This document shows, one piece after another, positions 9,316 to 19,497 of a stretch of DNA of 56,548 nucleotides; the stretch's first letter is position 1, and every line of letters begins with the position of its first letter. The stretch is from Lachnospiraceae bacterium. Lineage in GTDB: Bacteria > Bacillota > Clostridia > Lachnospirales > Lachnospiraceae. The notes beneath the pieces are model-generated. The model worked only from the letters and a program-made list of their open reading frames with translations. It was not told the origin of the DNA and did no database searches. A program made the translations under genes and the position numbers. The stretch is taken from positions 1-56,548 of the forward strand of contig JAAVZI010000061.1 in assembly GCA_022791575.1 (NCBI GenBank), given 5' to 3'.

Positions 9316-10545
9316 CTATACTTTCAAAAATTTTCTGGTATATTCGCACTCAGTGGCATGGGCGAATTTCTCTCCAGCTATGCTGTTCCATATATGAGTG
9401 GAATAACAATCTAATTCCAGCAGTCTTTTTGCAGGTGCAGAAAGCTGCTGGAATGCATTTACAGGATTCGTAATCAAAGGGATTTTTGAATTCCTGCAGA
9501 TGTGTCCAAGCAATCCGGTACTTTCTGATTTTACACCCAAAACATGAAAATAAGGCACATAATTGATCGCTTTAGCAGCCTCCAGATCCGCATCCATCAT
9601 TCCCAGCAGAATGTGAATCAAAGCTCGGCAAATTTGAGTGTAGGTTCGTTCTTTGGTCTTTAATAAAGATACAAAAGAATGAAACGATTGATAATCAAAC
9701 AAATGCTTTGCAATACGGTTGGAAAGCTCCTGGGAAATATCCAGATAAGGGGTATAATCCTGTCCAGGTACTTGCAGCAGTGCAAAACGAATGAATGCAG
9801 AACTGTCTTCATCAAAGATCGGAAAATCCATTTGAATGGCTTTTTTTAACGCCAGCCAGGAGGGCTTTGGCAGCTGATCTTTTATAATTTCCAGAGAACC
9901 GTGATCAGCCAGCTGACGGCGGATACTGCTGGCAGAAGAAAAGGTGATGTCCTGCTCCAGCTGATGGTAGGCGCCGCCCAGTCTTTTGACCGGAACAGGA
10001 ATCATTCGGCTCTGGCACTGATACAGCGCCTTGCAGTATTCTAGGGCAAGAATGGTATTCGGCTGATGAAAGTCCAGGGAAGCAGCTGAATTGGGATATA
10101 GAAATTTAAGGGCATACTCCCTGGCTTTGGGAAATGGCAGACCCTTTGCCAGCTGCTGTCTTAAGTATTCTTTATATTCTTCTGGTTCTTGAGCAAGAAT
10201 CTGAGCAGTTTGTTCTATGGTCTGCAGATCATCGGTTTCACAGCCAAAAGAGAGGTAGGTAATGCCCAGCTGTTCCAAAGTCCGAACTGCACCTGCGGCA
10301 AAAAGCTCAGCACTGGAAGCCGCATAAAGAGCTGGCAATTCCAGTACCAGATCAGCACCGCACAGCAGAGCAGACTTAGCCCGGCTATATTTATCTGCAA
10401 TGGCAGGTGCGCCGCGCTGGACAAAGGAGCCACTCATAATGACAATCACATAGTCCGCCTGAGTTTTCTGCTTTGCCTGTTCAATATGATATTGATGTCC
10501 TTTATGGAACGGATTATATTCCGCAATGATTCCTAATGTTTTCAT
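9316..10545 (-). CDS. tmcAL: tRNA(Met) cytidine acetate ligase TmcAL
   Basis: 409 residues from the ATG at 10545. The start is placed there because the family begins MK-x-x-GIIAEYNPFH; an upstream ATG at 10569 adds eight atypical residues and neither has a good ribosome site. HKGH is the nucleotidyltransferase motif, followed by MSGSFVQRG and ADLVLELP. TmcAL (YlbM) uses acetate and ATP to make N4-acetylcytidine at the wobble base of elongator tRNA-Met. It ends only 24 bp from the convergent UPF0210 gene. Its neighbour pta-ackA makes acetate, which may be coincidence. Confidence 0.92.
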   Translation of the reverse strand: MKTLGIIAEYNPFHKGHQYHIEQAKQKTQADYVIVIMSGSFVQRGAPAIADKYSRAKSALLCGADLVLELPALYAASSAELFAAGAVRTLEQLGITYLSFGCETDDLQTIEQTAQILAQEPEEYKEYLRQQLAKGLPFPKAREYALKFLYPNSAASLDFHQPNTILALEYCKALYQCQSRMIPVPVKRLGGAYHQLEQDITFSSASSIRRQLADHGSLEIIKDQLPKPSWLALKKAIQMDFPIFDEDSSAFIRFALLQVPGQDYTPYLDISQELSNRIAKHLFDYQSFHSFVSLLKTKERTYTQICRALIHILLGMMDADLEAAKAINYVPYFHVLGVKSESTGLLGHICRNSKIPLITNPVNAFQQLSAPAKRLLELDCYSTHIWNSIAGEKFAHATECEYTRKFLKV

Positions 10546-10609
10546 ATTTAAAATATAGCATGTTTTCACAAGGATTACTAGAAAAAATGTACAAATACTG
10601 TAAAAATTA

Positions 10610-10638
10610 TTGGAATTTCTAGTAAAATATGTTATAAT
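10610..10638 (+). promoter_or_regulatory. Promoter of the PocR-GGDEF gene
   Basis: TTGGAA (10610-10615), 17-bp spacer, TATAAT (10633-10638). The start codon is at 10761, leaving an unusually long leader of about 115 nt. Confidence 0.7.
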
Positions 10639-10650
10639 CTTGTTAAATAT

Positions 10651-10760
10651 TCTATTGTGCCTGAAACAAGATAAGGTGACAGGAAAGAAAGTCGTGAGTT
10701 ATGAGGGTGGATCAGAGTTTGAACGGACTCTTTGGACAATAGATGAAGGAGAGGAGTAAG
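10651..10760 (+). promoter_or_regulatory. Structured 5' leader, possible riboswitch-like domain
   Basis: TCTATTGT (10651-10658) is complementary to ACAATAGA (10736-10743). A CC/GG pair extends the helix, closing a domain of about 75 nt. Inside it AGAGT (10713-10717) can pair with ACTCT (10726-10730), and CCTG (10660-10663) with CAGG (10680-10683). The closing stem ends a few bases before the GGAGAGGAG ribosome site. It does not match the c-di-GMP-I or -II riboswitch consensus as I know them. It is a structure prediction by eye. Confidence 0.35.
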
Positions 10761-12413
10761 ATGTTAAAAAGTTACGAAAAATTCCTACAGGAAAGCTTGA
10801 AGGGGATTGAATTTAGAAATGTTTTTGAATTGTCGGAACTTCAGGAATTACAGGATGTACTTGCCAAATCTTTACAAATGTCGTCTATTATTACAACTGT
10901 AGATGGAGAACCGCTTACAGAACCCAGCAATTTCTGCCGCCTCTGCAAAGAGTATGTCAGAAGCTCAGAATTAGGGGTAAAACAGTGTATTAATTCAGAT
11001 TCCGTAATTGGCAAATCCAATGCAGATAGTTTTACTGTGTCAAAATGTTTGTCCTCTGGATTAATGGATGCCGGTGTTTCTATTATAGTAGGAGGAAAAC
11101 ATGTGGCAAATTGGATGTTTGGACAGGTACGTTATGAAGATGAACCCATAAGCAGTGACGAACTTCAGCAAAAAGCTGAACAGCTGGGAGTAGATACCAA
11201 AGGATTTCAGGCAGCCTACCAGGAGGTGCCGATCGTATCCAAGGAACGGTTTGAATATATTGCTCAGCTGTTATATATTATAAGCAAGCAGATTTCCGAA
11301 TTGGCTTATCAGTCATATGTACGCAGAATTGATGAACAGTACCGTGAACTTCTGGCAGAAGAAATGGATCTGCAGAAGAGGCAGGCTGAGTATGCCAATA
11401 TGGTTGATGAGCTGACTCAGCTGAATAACCGCAATTATTTTGAAAAGCAGATTGAACGGCTGGATTTCCTGGGGGTAACGCCAGTAGCCATTGTGGTAGG
11501 AGATGTGAATCATCTAAAAATGACCAATGATATATTTGGTCATCGGCATGGGGATAATTTATTAAGCCAGATTGCAGAAGTTCTGAAGGAAGAAGCATTT
11601 GACGGTTATATTATCTGTCGCTGCGGCGGAGATGAATTTAACATTTTACTTCCCAATGCAACCAGACAGGAAGCGGAATGGTACTGCCGAAGAGTACGGC
11701 TGGAACTTAAAAAACGTTTTGGCTGCTGTTTTATGCCTTCGATTGCTTTTGGTGTAGGAAAAAAGAGCCACCAGAAGGAACATTTAAAGGATATAATGGA
11801 GTTTGCAGATTACAAAATGTACCGCGATAAAATGGCCATTAAAGAAAAAGAAAATCTAGTAAACAGTATACATACTGTATTGTTGGGCAGAGGATTTTTA
11901 ACTCCGGAATATCAGGAAGCCGCCATTGGCATGGCCCGCCGTTTTGGAGAATACTTGAAATTTGATGAACTGTTTGTAAAAAAACTGACCAGACTTGTTC
12001 GAGTTCAGGATTATGGTTTGGTTGTTATTGGAATGCCTTTGTTTGAACATCGATTCCAGAAGGATATTTCTATAGAAGAACAAAGAGAAGTAATGAAACA
12101 TCCGGTATTGAGCAGTAAAATAGCCCGCCTGGACCCTAACTATGCAGGGATCGGTGAAGATGCCCTGGCTCATGAAGAAAACTGGGACGGAAGCGGATAT
12201 CCGAATAATCTGGCTGGCGAAGCCATACCGCTGCTGGCAAGGCTTAGTAAACTGATAGGAGATTATAATCTATATATAGCTAAGTATCCAATCGGTATGG
12301 ATAAAACAAAAGAAGAAGCCTATCATATGATAGAAGAAGGCAGTGGGACTTTATTTGACCCAGAATACACACAGAAGTTTTTGGCGTTTTTACAACAGGA
12401 TAAAGAATCTTAA
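10761..12413 (+). CDS. PocR sensor - GGDEF - degenerate HD-GYP signalling protein
   Basis: 550 residues from the ATG at 10761, which has GGAGAGGAG upstream; an ATG at 10743 is less likely. Residues about 10-180 form a PocR-type ligand domain with Cys residues in FCRLCKEYV and SKCLSSG. A short helix leads into a GGDEF domain with intact CGGDEF (motif 289-293) and the D-x-NHLKMTND metal site. No RxxD inhibitory site is seen before it. The C-terminal 170 residues resemble HD-GYP (WDGSGYP, 475-481), but the expected HD is Gln416-Asp417 (VQDYG). It probably makes cyclic di-GMP in response to a small molecule and cannot degrade it. No signal peptide or membrane segment. Confidence 0.8.
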   Translation: MLKSYEKFLQESLKGIEFRNVFELSELQELQDVLAKSLQMSSIITTVDGEPLTEPSNFCRLCKEYVRSSELGVKQCINSDSVIGKSNADSFTVSKCLSSGLMDAGVSIIVGGKHVANWMFGQVRYEDEPISSDELQQKAEQLGVDTKGFQAAYQEVPIVSKERFEYIAQLLYIISKQISELAYQSYVRRIDEQYRELLAEEMDLQKRQAEYANMVDELTQLNNRNYFEKQIERLDFLGVTPVAIVVGDVNHLKMTNDIFGHRHGDNLLSQIAEVLKEEAFDGYIICRCGGDEFNILLPNATRQEAEWYCRRVRLELKKRFGCCFMPSIAFGVGKKSHQKEHLKDIMEFADYKMYRDKMAIKEKENLVNSIHTVLLGRGFLTPEYQEAAIGMARRFGEYLKFDELFVKKLTRLVRVQDYGLVVIGMPLFEHRFQKDISIEEQREVMKHPVLSSKIARLDPNYAGIGEDALAHEENWDGSGYPNNLAGEAIPLLARLSKLIGDYNLYIAKYPIGMDKTKEEAYHMIEEGSGTLFDPEYTQKFLAFLQQDKES

Positions 12414-12471
12414 AAATTATTTATCAGTCCTGAAAATTGAATTAATTGCAGAAAATTTTTCAAATTTATTC

Positions 12472-12500
12472 TTGTATACAATGTATAGAAAGAGTATAAT
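12472..12500 (+). promoter_or_regulatory. Promoter of pta-ackA
   Basis: TTGTAT (12472-12477), 17-bp spacer, TATAAT (12495-12500), followed by an AAAGGAG ribosome site and the pta ATG at 12538. Confidence 0.75.
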
Positions 12501-12537
12501 AAAATAGAGTAATCATAATGAAAGGAGTATTTATAAA

Positions 12538-13542
12538 ATGGGATTTATTGACGCAATTAAAGAGAGGGCTAAGGCAGACAAGAAAGTAATTGTATTGCCG
12601 GAGTCAATGGACAGAAGAACATGGGAGGCAGCAGAGAAGGTTCTCGCGGAGGATATTGCAGAACTGGTGATTCTTGGTACACCGGAGCAGGTGCAAGAAA
12701 ACAGCCAGGGACTGAACATATCTAAGGCAAAGGTCATCGACCCTAATACATCAGACAAGCTTCAGGAGTATATTGATACATTTGTAGAACTTAGAAAGGC
12801 AAAAGGCATGACTCCAGAGCAGGCGAAAGAGCTGCTTACAACGGATTATATGTTCTATGCCTGTATGATGGTGAAGATGGGAGATGCAGACGGAGTTGTA
12901 TCCGGTGCCTGTCATTCTACTGCCAATACATTAAGGCCGTCACTGCAGATTGTAAAGACGGCGCCAGGAACGAAGCTTGTTTCCGCATTTTTTGTAATCG
13001 TGGTACCAAACTGTGAATATGGCGCTGAGGGAACATTTATTTTCGGAGATTCTGGATTGAATCAGAATCCAAATGCAGAAGAGCTGGCAGCAATTGCAGC
13101 TTCCTCCGCGGATTCTTTCCAGCTGTTGGTTGAGAAAGAGCCAATCGTTGCAATGTTATCCCATTCTACAAAGGGAAGTGCAAGCCATGCAGATGTGGAT
13201 AAGGTGGTAGAAGCTACCAGAATTGCAAAGGAAGAGAACCCAAACCTGAAATTGGATGGTGAATTCCAGCTGGATGCAGCGATTGTACCAAGTGTCGGAG
13301 AGTCCAAAGCGCCGGGAAGCGAGATCGCAGGCCATGCCAATGTGCTGATTTTCCCAGATCTGGATGCTGGAAATATTGGATATAAGCTGGCACAGAGACT
13401 GGCTAAAGCAGAAGCATATGGACCAATTACTCAGGGAATTGCAAGTCCGGTCAATGATTTGTCCAGGGGCTGTAGTGCCGAGGATATTGTAGGTGTAGTT
13501 GCGATTACTGCTGTACAGGCACAGGCAAAGGGAAGTAAGTAA
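12538..13542 (+). CDS. pta: Phosphate acetyltransferase
   Basis: 334 residues, the short single-domain form (no BioD/DRTGG extension). It has VLPESMDRR near the N-terminus, DGVVSGACHST, and the C-terminal IVGVVAITAVQA typical of the PTA_PTB family. It interconverts acetyl-CoA and acetyl phosphate in fermentation. ackA follows after 21 bp in the same unit with a strong AGGAGG, so the pair makes ATP and acetate. A strong promoter precedes it and a terminator follows ackA. Confidence 0.97.
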   Translation: MGFIDAIKERAKADKKVIVLPESMDRRTWEAAEKVLAEDIAELVILGTPEQVQENSQGLNISKAKVIDPNTSDKLQEYIDTFVELRKAKGMTPEQAKELLTTDYMFYACMMVKMGDADGVVSGACHSTANTLRPSLQIVKTAPGTKLVSAFFVIVVPNCEYGAEGTFIFGDSGLNQNPNAEELAAIAASSADSFQLLVEKEPIVAMLSHSTKGSASHADVDKVVEATRIAKEENPNLKLDGEFQLDAAIVPSVGESKAPGSEIAGHANVLIFPDLDAGNIGYKLAQRLAKAEAYGPITQGIASPVNDLSRGCSAEDIVGVVAITAVQAQAKGSK

Positions 13543-13563
13543 ACAGATTTCAGGAGGAAAAAA

Positions 13564-14760
13564 ATGAACATTTTAGTTATCAATTGCGGAAGTTCTTCGT
13601 TAAAATTCCAGTTAATTAATACAGAGGATGAGAGTGTTCTGGCAAAAGGATTGTGTGAGAGAATTGGTATTGACGGACGCCTTGTGTATCAGCCTGCTAA
13701 TGGTGAAAAGGAAACCATTGACAGTGCAATGCCGACACATAAGCAGGCCATTCAGCTGGTACTGGATTCACTGACGGATGAGAAAAAGGGTGTTATTAAG
13801 AGTCTGGATGAAGTAGGAGCAGTTGGTCATCGTGTGGTACATGGCGGTGAGAAATTTGCAGCTTCTTCTGTTATTACAGAGGAAATGTTAAAGACAGTAG
13901 AAGAGTGTAATGATCTGGCTCCTTTGCATAATCCGGCAAACTTAATTGGAATTAATGCTTGCAAGGAATTAATGCCGAACACACCTATGGTTGGAGTGTT
14001 TGATACAGCATTTCATCAGACGATGGAAGATACTGCATTCCTTTATGGAATTCCATATTCCATGTATGAAAAGTATAAGGTTCGTAAATATGGATTCCAT
14101 GGTACAAGCCACAGCTTTGTATCTAAGAGGACAGCAGAATTTCTTGGCAAAGACATTAAGGATATGAAGATTATCGTATGCCACCTTGGAAATGGTGCAA
14201 GTATCTGTGCAGTCAACGGCGGGAAATCCGTAGATACTTCCATGGGTCTGACTCCGCTGGAGGGTCTTGTAATGGGAACCCGTTCTGGTGATATTGATCC
14301 TGCGGTGATTGAGTTCCTGGCTAAGAAGGAGAATAAAGATATTACGGGCGTTATGAATATTCTGAATAAAGAGTCTGGTGTATATGGATTATCTGGCGAA
14401 GTTTCCAGTGATTTCAGAGATTTGGAAGCGGCTGCTAAGGATGGCAATGAAAAGGCTGCCCGTGCAAGACAGGTATTTATCTATCGGGTTGTAAAATATA
14501 TCGGAAGCTATATTGCAGCAATGAACGGTGTGGATGCGATTGCTTTTACTGCCGGACTAGGAGAGAATGACGGCAGTGTCCGCAAGGAAATCTGTGATCA
14601 CTTTGGATATATGGGAATTGAAATTGATGCCGAAGCCAATTCTAAGAGAGGCGAGGATATGGTAATTTCCACAGAGAATTCGAAAGTAAAAGTTGTAGTA
14701 ATTCCTACCAATGAGGAACTTGCCATTGCTAGAGAGACTTTGGAGTTAGTTACAAAATAA
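13564..14760 (+). CDS. ackA: Acetate kinase
   Basis: 398 residues, normal length. The N-terminal [14 protein letters not shown] is the first phosphate-binding motif; [19 protein letters not shown] and the [10 protein letters not shown] region carry the acetokinase family signatures. It converts acetyl phosphate and ADP to acetate and ATP. It is the second gene of the pta-ackA unit and is followed by a rho-independent terminator. Confidence 0.98.
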   Translation: MNILVINCGSSSLKFQLINTEDESVLAKGLCERIGIDGRLVYQPANGEKETIDSAMPTHKQAIQLVLDSLTDEKKGVIKSLDEVGAVGHRVVHGGEKFAASSVITEEMLKTVEECNDLAPLHNPANLIGINACKELMPNTPMVGVFDTAFHQTMEDTAFLYGIPYSMYEKYKVRKYGFHGTSHSFVSKRTAEFLGKDIKDMKIIVCHLGNGASICAVNGGKSVDTSMGLTPLEGLVMGTRSGDIDPAVIEFLAKKENKDITGVMNILNKESGVYGLSGEVSSDFRDLEAAAKDGNEKAARARQVFIYRVVKYIGSYIAAMNGVDAIAFTAGLGENDGSVRKEICDHFGYMGIEIDAEANSKRGEDMVISTENSKVKVVVIPTNEELAIARETLELVTK

Positions 14761-14773
14761 TTAAAAATACTAC

Positions 14774-14812
14774 AATCAGGATCATCTATATAAGGGGTGA
14801 TCCTGATTTTTT
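14774..14812 (+). terminator. Terminator after ackA
   Basis: Inverted repeat AATCAGGATCA (14774-14784) and TGATCCTGATT (14798-14808), 13-nt loop, followed by a run of T. Confidence 0.92.
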
Positions 14813-14895
14813 GTGCAAAAATTCAGCCAAAGATTCAAACAGATTAAATAGAAACCATATGGAAAATACCTGCTCGAATCAGTAAATATTAATAG

Positions 14896-14924
14896 TTGAA
14901 AAATGAAGAAAAATGTTCTATAAT
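14896..14924 (+). promoter_or_regulatory. Promoter of the leuB-ilv-ser operon
   Basis: TTGAAA (14896-14901), 17-bp spacer, TATAAT (14919-14924). The leader to the leuB ATG is only about 40 nt, too short for a T-box or a leucine peptide attenuator. Confidence 0.75.
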
Positions 14925-14972
14925 AATAAGCAATGTTTTGAAATGAAAGAAAACTAAGGAAGGACGATAAGC

Positions 14973-16061
14973 ATGAAGTATAATGTGGCAGTAATTTCAG
15001 GAGATGGAATTGGGCCGGAGATTGTAGAAGAAGCAAAAAAGGTCTTAAGTAAGGTTGAGCAGGTATTCGGACATACCTTTGCATATGAACCAGTTCTAAT
15101 GGGAGGTGCCTCGATAGATGTGCATGGCGTACCTCTCACTGACGAAGCAATTGCCGTATGCCAAAGCAAGGATGCTGTATTAATGGGTTCCATCGGTGGT
15201 AATACTGCAACCTCACCCTGGTATCAGCTCCCACCGGAGAAAAGGCCAGAGGCAGGGCTTCTCAAGTTAAGAAAGGCTCTGAATCTGTTTGCGAATCTAA
15301 GGCCGGCATATTTATACGAGGAACTAAAAGAAGCCTGTCCGCTTAAAGATGAAATCATCGGTGAAGGGTTTGATATGGTCATTATGCGCGAGCTGACCGG
15401 AGGCTTATACTTTGGAGAACGAAAGACCATAGAAGAACATGGTGTCAGAAAGGCGTATGATTCTTTAACTTATGATGAGAAGGAGATCCGCCGCATTGCA
15501 AAGCGCGGCTTTGAGATTGCCATGAAGCGCAGGAAGAAAGTCACCAGTGTGGATAAGGCAAATGTGCTGGATTCCTCAAGGCTCTGGAGAACAATTGTAG
15601 AAGAAGTGGCAGAAGATTATCCAGAAGTTTCATATGAACATATGCTGGTCGACAATTGTGCTATGCAGTTAGTGAAAAATCCAGGCCAGTTTGATGTGAT
15701 TTTAACCGAAAATATGTTCGGTGATATTCTTTCCGATGAAGCCAGTATGGTAACCGGGTCCATCGGAATGCTGTCGTCCGCCAGCCTCAATGAAACGAAA
15801 TTTGGCCTCTATGAGCCAAGCGGCGGTTCTGCACCAGATATAGCTGGACAGAATATTGCCAATCCGATTGCGACCATCTTAAGTGCAGCCATGATGCTCC
15901 GCTACTCGTTTGATCTGGACCAGGAGGCAGATGCTGTTGAAAATGCTGTCAAGCAGGTATTAAAAGACGGCTATCGTACTATTGATATTATGTCAGAAGA
16001 CTGTACGCAGGTAAAGACCAGCCAGATGGGCGACCTGATTGCAGAACGGATTCATAAATAA
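14973..16061 (+). CDS. leuB: 3-isopropylmalate dehydrogenase
   Basis: 362 residues. [14 protein letters not shown] opens the isocitrate/isopropylmalate dehydrogenase fold. [13 protein letters not shown] is the LeuB-type substrate loop and [16 protein letters not shown] the NAD-binding end. It oxidises and decarboxylates 3-isopropylmalate in leucine synthesis. It is the first gene of a run through serA; leuA and leuCD are not in the window. Confidence 0.96.
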   Translation: MKYNVAVISGDGIGPEIVEEAKKVLSKVEQVFGHTFAYEPVLMGGASIDVHGVPLTDEAIAVCQSKDAVLMGSIGGNTATSPWYQLPPEKRPEAGLLKLRKALNLFANLRPAYLYEELKEACPLKDEIIGEGFDMVIMRELTGGLYFGERKTIEEHGVRKAYDSLTYDEKEIRRIAKRGFEIAMKRRKKVTSVDKANVLDSSRLWRTIVEEVAEDYPEVSYEHMLVDNCAMQLVKNPGQFDVILTENMFGDILSDEASMVTGSIGMLSSASLNETKFGLYEPSGGSAPDIAGQNIANPIATILSAAMMLRYSFDLDQEADAVENAVKQVLKDGYRTIDIMSEDCTQVKTSQMGDLIAERIHK

Positions 16062-16104
16062 TATAGATATTAGAAAGAGCACGAAAATAGAAGGAGGAAC
16101 CCTT

Positions 16105-17772
16105 ATGAAAAGTGATAATGTAAAAACAGGCATGCAGCAGGCTCCCCACAGAAGCCTCTTCAATGCCCTTGGATTTACAGAAGAAGAGATGAAAAAGCCC
16201 ATGGTCGGTATTGTCAGTTCTTATAATGAAATTGTTCCCGGCCATATGAATTTAGATAAAATCGTCAACGCGGTAAAATTAGGCGTTGCAGAAGCCGGCG
16301 GTGTTCCGGTTGTATTCCCGGCTATCGCAGTATGTGATGGAATTGCTATGGGACATATTGGCATGAAATATTCTCTTGTTACTAGAGATTTGATAGCCGA
16401 TTCTACTGAATGTATGGCCACAGCACATCAGTTTGACGCATTAGTCATGGTTCCTAACTGTGATAAAAATGTTCCCGGACTTTTAATGGCAGCAGCCAGA
16501 CTGAATGTTCCAACGGTATTTGTATCTGGCGGTCCTATGCTGGCTGGAAAGGTCAAGGGCTGCAAGACCAGTCTTTCTTCCATGTTTGAAGCAGTGGGTT
16601 CTTATGCAGCTGGAACTATGAGCGAAGAAGAAGTAAAAGAATACGAAGCAAAGGCATGTCCTACCTGCGGTTCCTGCTCTGGTATGTATACGGCCAATTC
16701 CATGAATTGTCTGACCGAAGTTCTTGGTATGGGACTTCAGGGAAATGGAACGATACCAGCAGTTTATTCCGAACGAATCAAACTTGCGAAACATGCAGGT
16801 ATGGCTGTTATGGAATTGTATCGGAAGAACATCCGTCCTAGAGATATTATGACCAAAGAAGCTATTTTAAATGCACTGACGATTGATATGGCATTGGGTT
16901 GTTCCACCAATTCTATGCTGCATCTTCCGGCAATTGCTCATGAAATCGGTTTTGATTTTGATATTGCATTTGCCAATGAGATTAGTGAAAAGACGCCGAA
17001 TGTCTGTCACTTAGCACCGGCTGGTCCTACCTATATGGAAGATTTGAACGAAGCCGGCGGTGTCTATGCCGTTATGAAAGAGATGGCAGATTTAGGCTTA
17101 CTGCATACAGAGTGCATGACGGTAACTGGCAAAACTGTCGGAGAAAATATTGCCAATGCCGTTAATAAAAATCCAGAAGTAATACGTCCTATTGACAATC
17201 CTTACAGCAAGACAGGCGGCCTGGCTGTATTAAAGGGCAACCTTGCTCCAGACGGCAGTGTGGTCAAACGTTCCGCCGTTGTACCAGAAATGATGGTGCA
17301 TGAAGGTCCGGCTCGTGTATTTGAATGTGAGGAAGATGCTATTGAAGCGATTAAGGGTGGTAAAATCATAGCGGGTGATGTTGTTGTCATTCGATATGAA
17401 GGACCCAAAGGCGGTCCTGGTATGCGCGAAATGTTAAATCCAACTTCCGCCATTGCTGGTATGGGTCTGGGTTCATCTGTAGCCCTGATTACTGACGGAC
17501 GTTTCTCTGGCGCCAGCCGAGGAGCATCCATTGGCCATGTATCCCCAGAAGCAGCTGTAGGCGGTCCAATAGCCCTAGTGAAGGAAGGAGATATAATTAA
17601 GATCAATATTCCGGAAATGAAACTGGAGTTAGATGTGACTAACGAAGAATTAGAACGCAGAAAGGCAGAATGGAAGCCAAGAGAACCTAAGATAACAACC
17701 GGATATCTTGCGCGTTATGCCTCTATGGTAACTTCCGGCAACCGTGGAGCTATTCTGGAGATCCCCCAATAA
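16105..17772 (+). CDS. ilvD: Dihydroxy-acid dehydratase
   Basis: 555 residues from the ATG at 16105, which follows AAGGAGGAA; an in-frame ATG at 16039 inside leuB lacks support. Iron-sulfur cysteines lie in [10 protein letters not shown] and [22 protein letters not shown] is the C-terminal active-site signature. It dehydrates 2,3-dihydroxy acids to the keto acids of valine and isoleucine (and thus leucine) synthesis. ilvB follows after 15 bp. Confidence 0.97.
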   Translation: MKSDNVKTGMQQAPHRSLFNALGFTEEEMKKPMVGIVSSYNEIVPGHMNLDKIVNAVKLGVAEAGGVPVVFPAIAVCDGIAMGHIGMKYSLVTRDLIADSTECMATAHQFDALVMVPNCDKNVPGLLMAAARLNVPTVFVSGGPMLAGKVKGCKTSLSSMFEAVGSYAAGTMSEEEVKEYEAKACPTCGSCSGMYTANSMNCLTEVLGMGLQGNGTIPAVYSERIKLAKHAGMAVMELYRKNIRPRDIMTKEAILNALTIDMALGCSTNSMLHLPAIAHEIGFDFDIAFANEISEKTPNVCHLAPAGPTYMEDLNEAGGVYAVMKEMADLGLLHTECMTVTGKTVGENIANAVNKNPEVIRPIDNPYSKTGGLAVLKGNLAPDGSVVKRSAVVPEMMVHEGPARVFECEEDAIEAIKGGKIIAGDVVVIRYEGPKGGPGMREMLNPTSAIAGMGLGSSVALITDGRFSGASRGASIGHVSPEAAVGGPIALVKEGDIIKINIPEMKLELDVTNEELERRKAEWKPREPKITTGYLARYASMVTSGNRGAILEIPQ

Positions 17773-17787
17773 GAAAGGAGAACGATT

Positions 17788-19479
17788 ATGCAGCTTACAG
17801 GATCAGAGATTGTTATCGAATGTCTGAAAGAACAAGGCGTGGATACCGTATTTGGTTATCCAGGCGGAACTATTTTGAACATATATGATGAGTTATACAA
17901 GCACAGCAGTGAAATTAAACATATTTTGACCTCTCATGAACAGGGAGCCAGCCATGCGGCAGATGGGTATGCCAGGGCAACCGGAAAAGTTGGTGTCTGT
18001 ATGGCAACTTCAGGTCCAGGCGCGACTAATTTAGTAACCGGAATTGCTACGGCTTATATGGATTCAGTTCCTTTAGTAGCTATTACGGCCAATGTGGCGC
18101 TGCCTTTGTTAGGCAAGGATACATTTCAGGAAATCGACATTGCTGGCGTTACTATGCCGATTACGAAATATAGTTTTATTGTAAAGGATATAACTAAGCT
18201 GGCAGATACGATTCGCCGTGCGTTCCAGATTGCACAGAGCGGAAGACCGGGGCCGGTGCTGGTAGATATCACCAAGGATGTAACTGCCAATAAGACAGAA
18301 TATACAAAGGCAGAACCAAAAGTGATAGAAAAACACAACAATACCATTACAAAAGAAGATTTGCAGCAGGTGGCGGACCTGATTCAGAAGGCAGAAAAAC
18401 CATTTATCTTTGTAGGCGGCGGTGTCATTAATTCCGGCGCTAGTGAAGAGTTAAAGGCATTTGTAGATCGGGTCAATGCACCGGTTACCGATACACTTAT
18501 GGGCAAAGGCGGTTTTCCAGGAACCGATCCGCTCTATATGGGCATGCTTGGTATGCATGGAACCAAAGCCTCTAATCTTGGTGTAACAGAATGTGATCTT
18601 TTGATTGCCATCGGAGCTAGATTCAGTGATAGAGTAACCGGCAATACCAGTAAATTTGCCAAAAATGCCAAAGTTGTTCATATTGATATTGATGCAGCAG
18701 AAATTAATAAAAATGTTAAGACAGCGGCGCATATTATTGGTGATGTAAAAGAGGTACTGACACAGCTGACTCCAATGATCGAACAGCAGAAGCACGAAGA
18801 GTGGATTGCGCATATTATGAAGTATTCCCAGGAGTATCCATTAAAATACGCATATGGAACCTTAACTGGTCCTGCAGTGATTGAGGAAATATATAAGGCA
18901 ACCAACGGCGAAGCCATTATTACGACAGATGTAGGGCAGCATCAGATGTGGGCCGGACAATATTATAAATATACAAAGCCTAGAACCTTTATCAGTTCCG
19001 GTGGGTTAGGAACAATGGGGTATGGTCTGGGTGCAGCCATTGGTGCTCAGATTGGCTGTCCAGAAAAGAAAGTGTTCAACATAGCGGGAGACGGCTGTTT
19101 CCGAATGAATCTGAATGAAATTGCAACAGCAGCCCGTTATCAGGTGCCGATTGTTCAGGTTGTAATCAACAACCATGTGCTGGGAATGGTACGTCAGTGG
19201 CAGACCTTATTCTATGGAAAGAGATATTCCAATACCATTTTAAATGATGGTGTAGATTTTGTAAAAGTATCCGAGGGCTTAGGCGCAGAGGCATATCGAG
19301 TGACCAGTTTAGAAGAGCTGAAGGACGCTCTTGAAAAGGCAGATCATGCCAAAGGTCCGGTTGTGATTGACTGTATGATCGACAGTGATGACAAAGTATT
19401 TCCGATGGCAGGTCCTGGAGCACCGATTGAGGAATGCTTCGATGCCGATGATATTGAAAATGGAAAAGTGACATTTTGA
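17788..19479 (+). CDS. ilvB: Acetolactate synthase, large (catalytic) subunit
   Basis: 563 residues with three thiamine-diphosphate enzyme domains. The catalytic Glu is in TSHEQGASHAADGYARA, and the cofactor site in GDGCFRMNLNEIATAARY. The C-terminus matches biosynthetic (FAD-dependent) AHAS rather than catabolic AlsS. It condenses pyruvate to acetolactate or acetohydroxybutyrate. The regulatory subunit gene ilvN, often adjacent, is absent here; serC follows 18 bp later. Confidence 0.95.
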   Translation: MQLTGSEIVIECLKEQGVDTVFGYPGGTILNIYDELYKHSSEIKHILTSHEQGASHAADGYARATGKVGVCMATSGPGATNLVTGIATAYMDSVPLVAITANVALPLLGKDTFQEIDIAGVTMPITKYSFIVKDITKLADTIRRAFQIAQSGRPGPVLVDITKDVTANKTEYTKAEPKVIEKHNNTITKEDLQQVADLIQKAEKPFIFVGGGVINSGASEELKAFVDRVNAPVTDTLMGKGGFPGTDPLYMGMLGMHGTKASNLGVTECDLLIAIGARFSDRVTGNTSKFAKNAKVVHIDIDAAEINKNVKTAAHIIGDVKEVLTQLTPMIEQQKHEEWIAHIMKYSQEYPLKYAYGTLTGPAVIEEIYKATNGEAIITTDVGQHQMWAGQYYKYTKPRTFISSGGLGTMGYGLGAAIGAQIGCPEKKVFNIAGDGCFRMNLNEIATAARYQVPIVQVVINNHVLGMVRQWQTLFYGKRYSNTILNDGVDFVKVSEGLGAEAYRVTSLEELKDALEKADHAKGPVVIDCMIDSDDKVFPMAGPGAPIEECFDADDIENGKVTF

Positions 19480-19497
19480 TTATAGGAGGAACGAAAC

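Noticed and set aside
14925-14972. Leucine attenuator or T-box before leuB
   Set aside because: The leader is about 40 nt, with no Leu-rich peptide or terminator hairpin.
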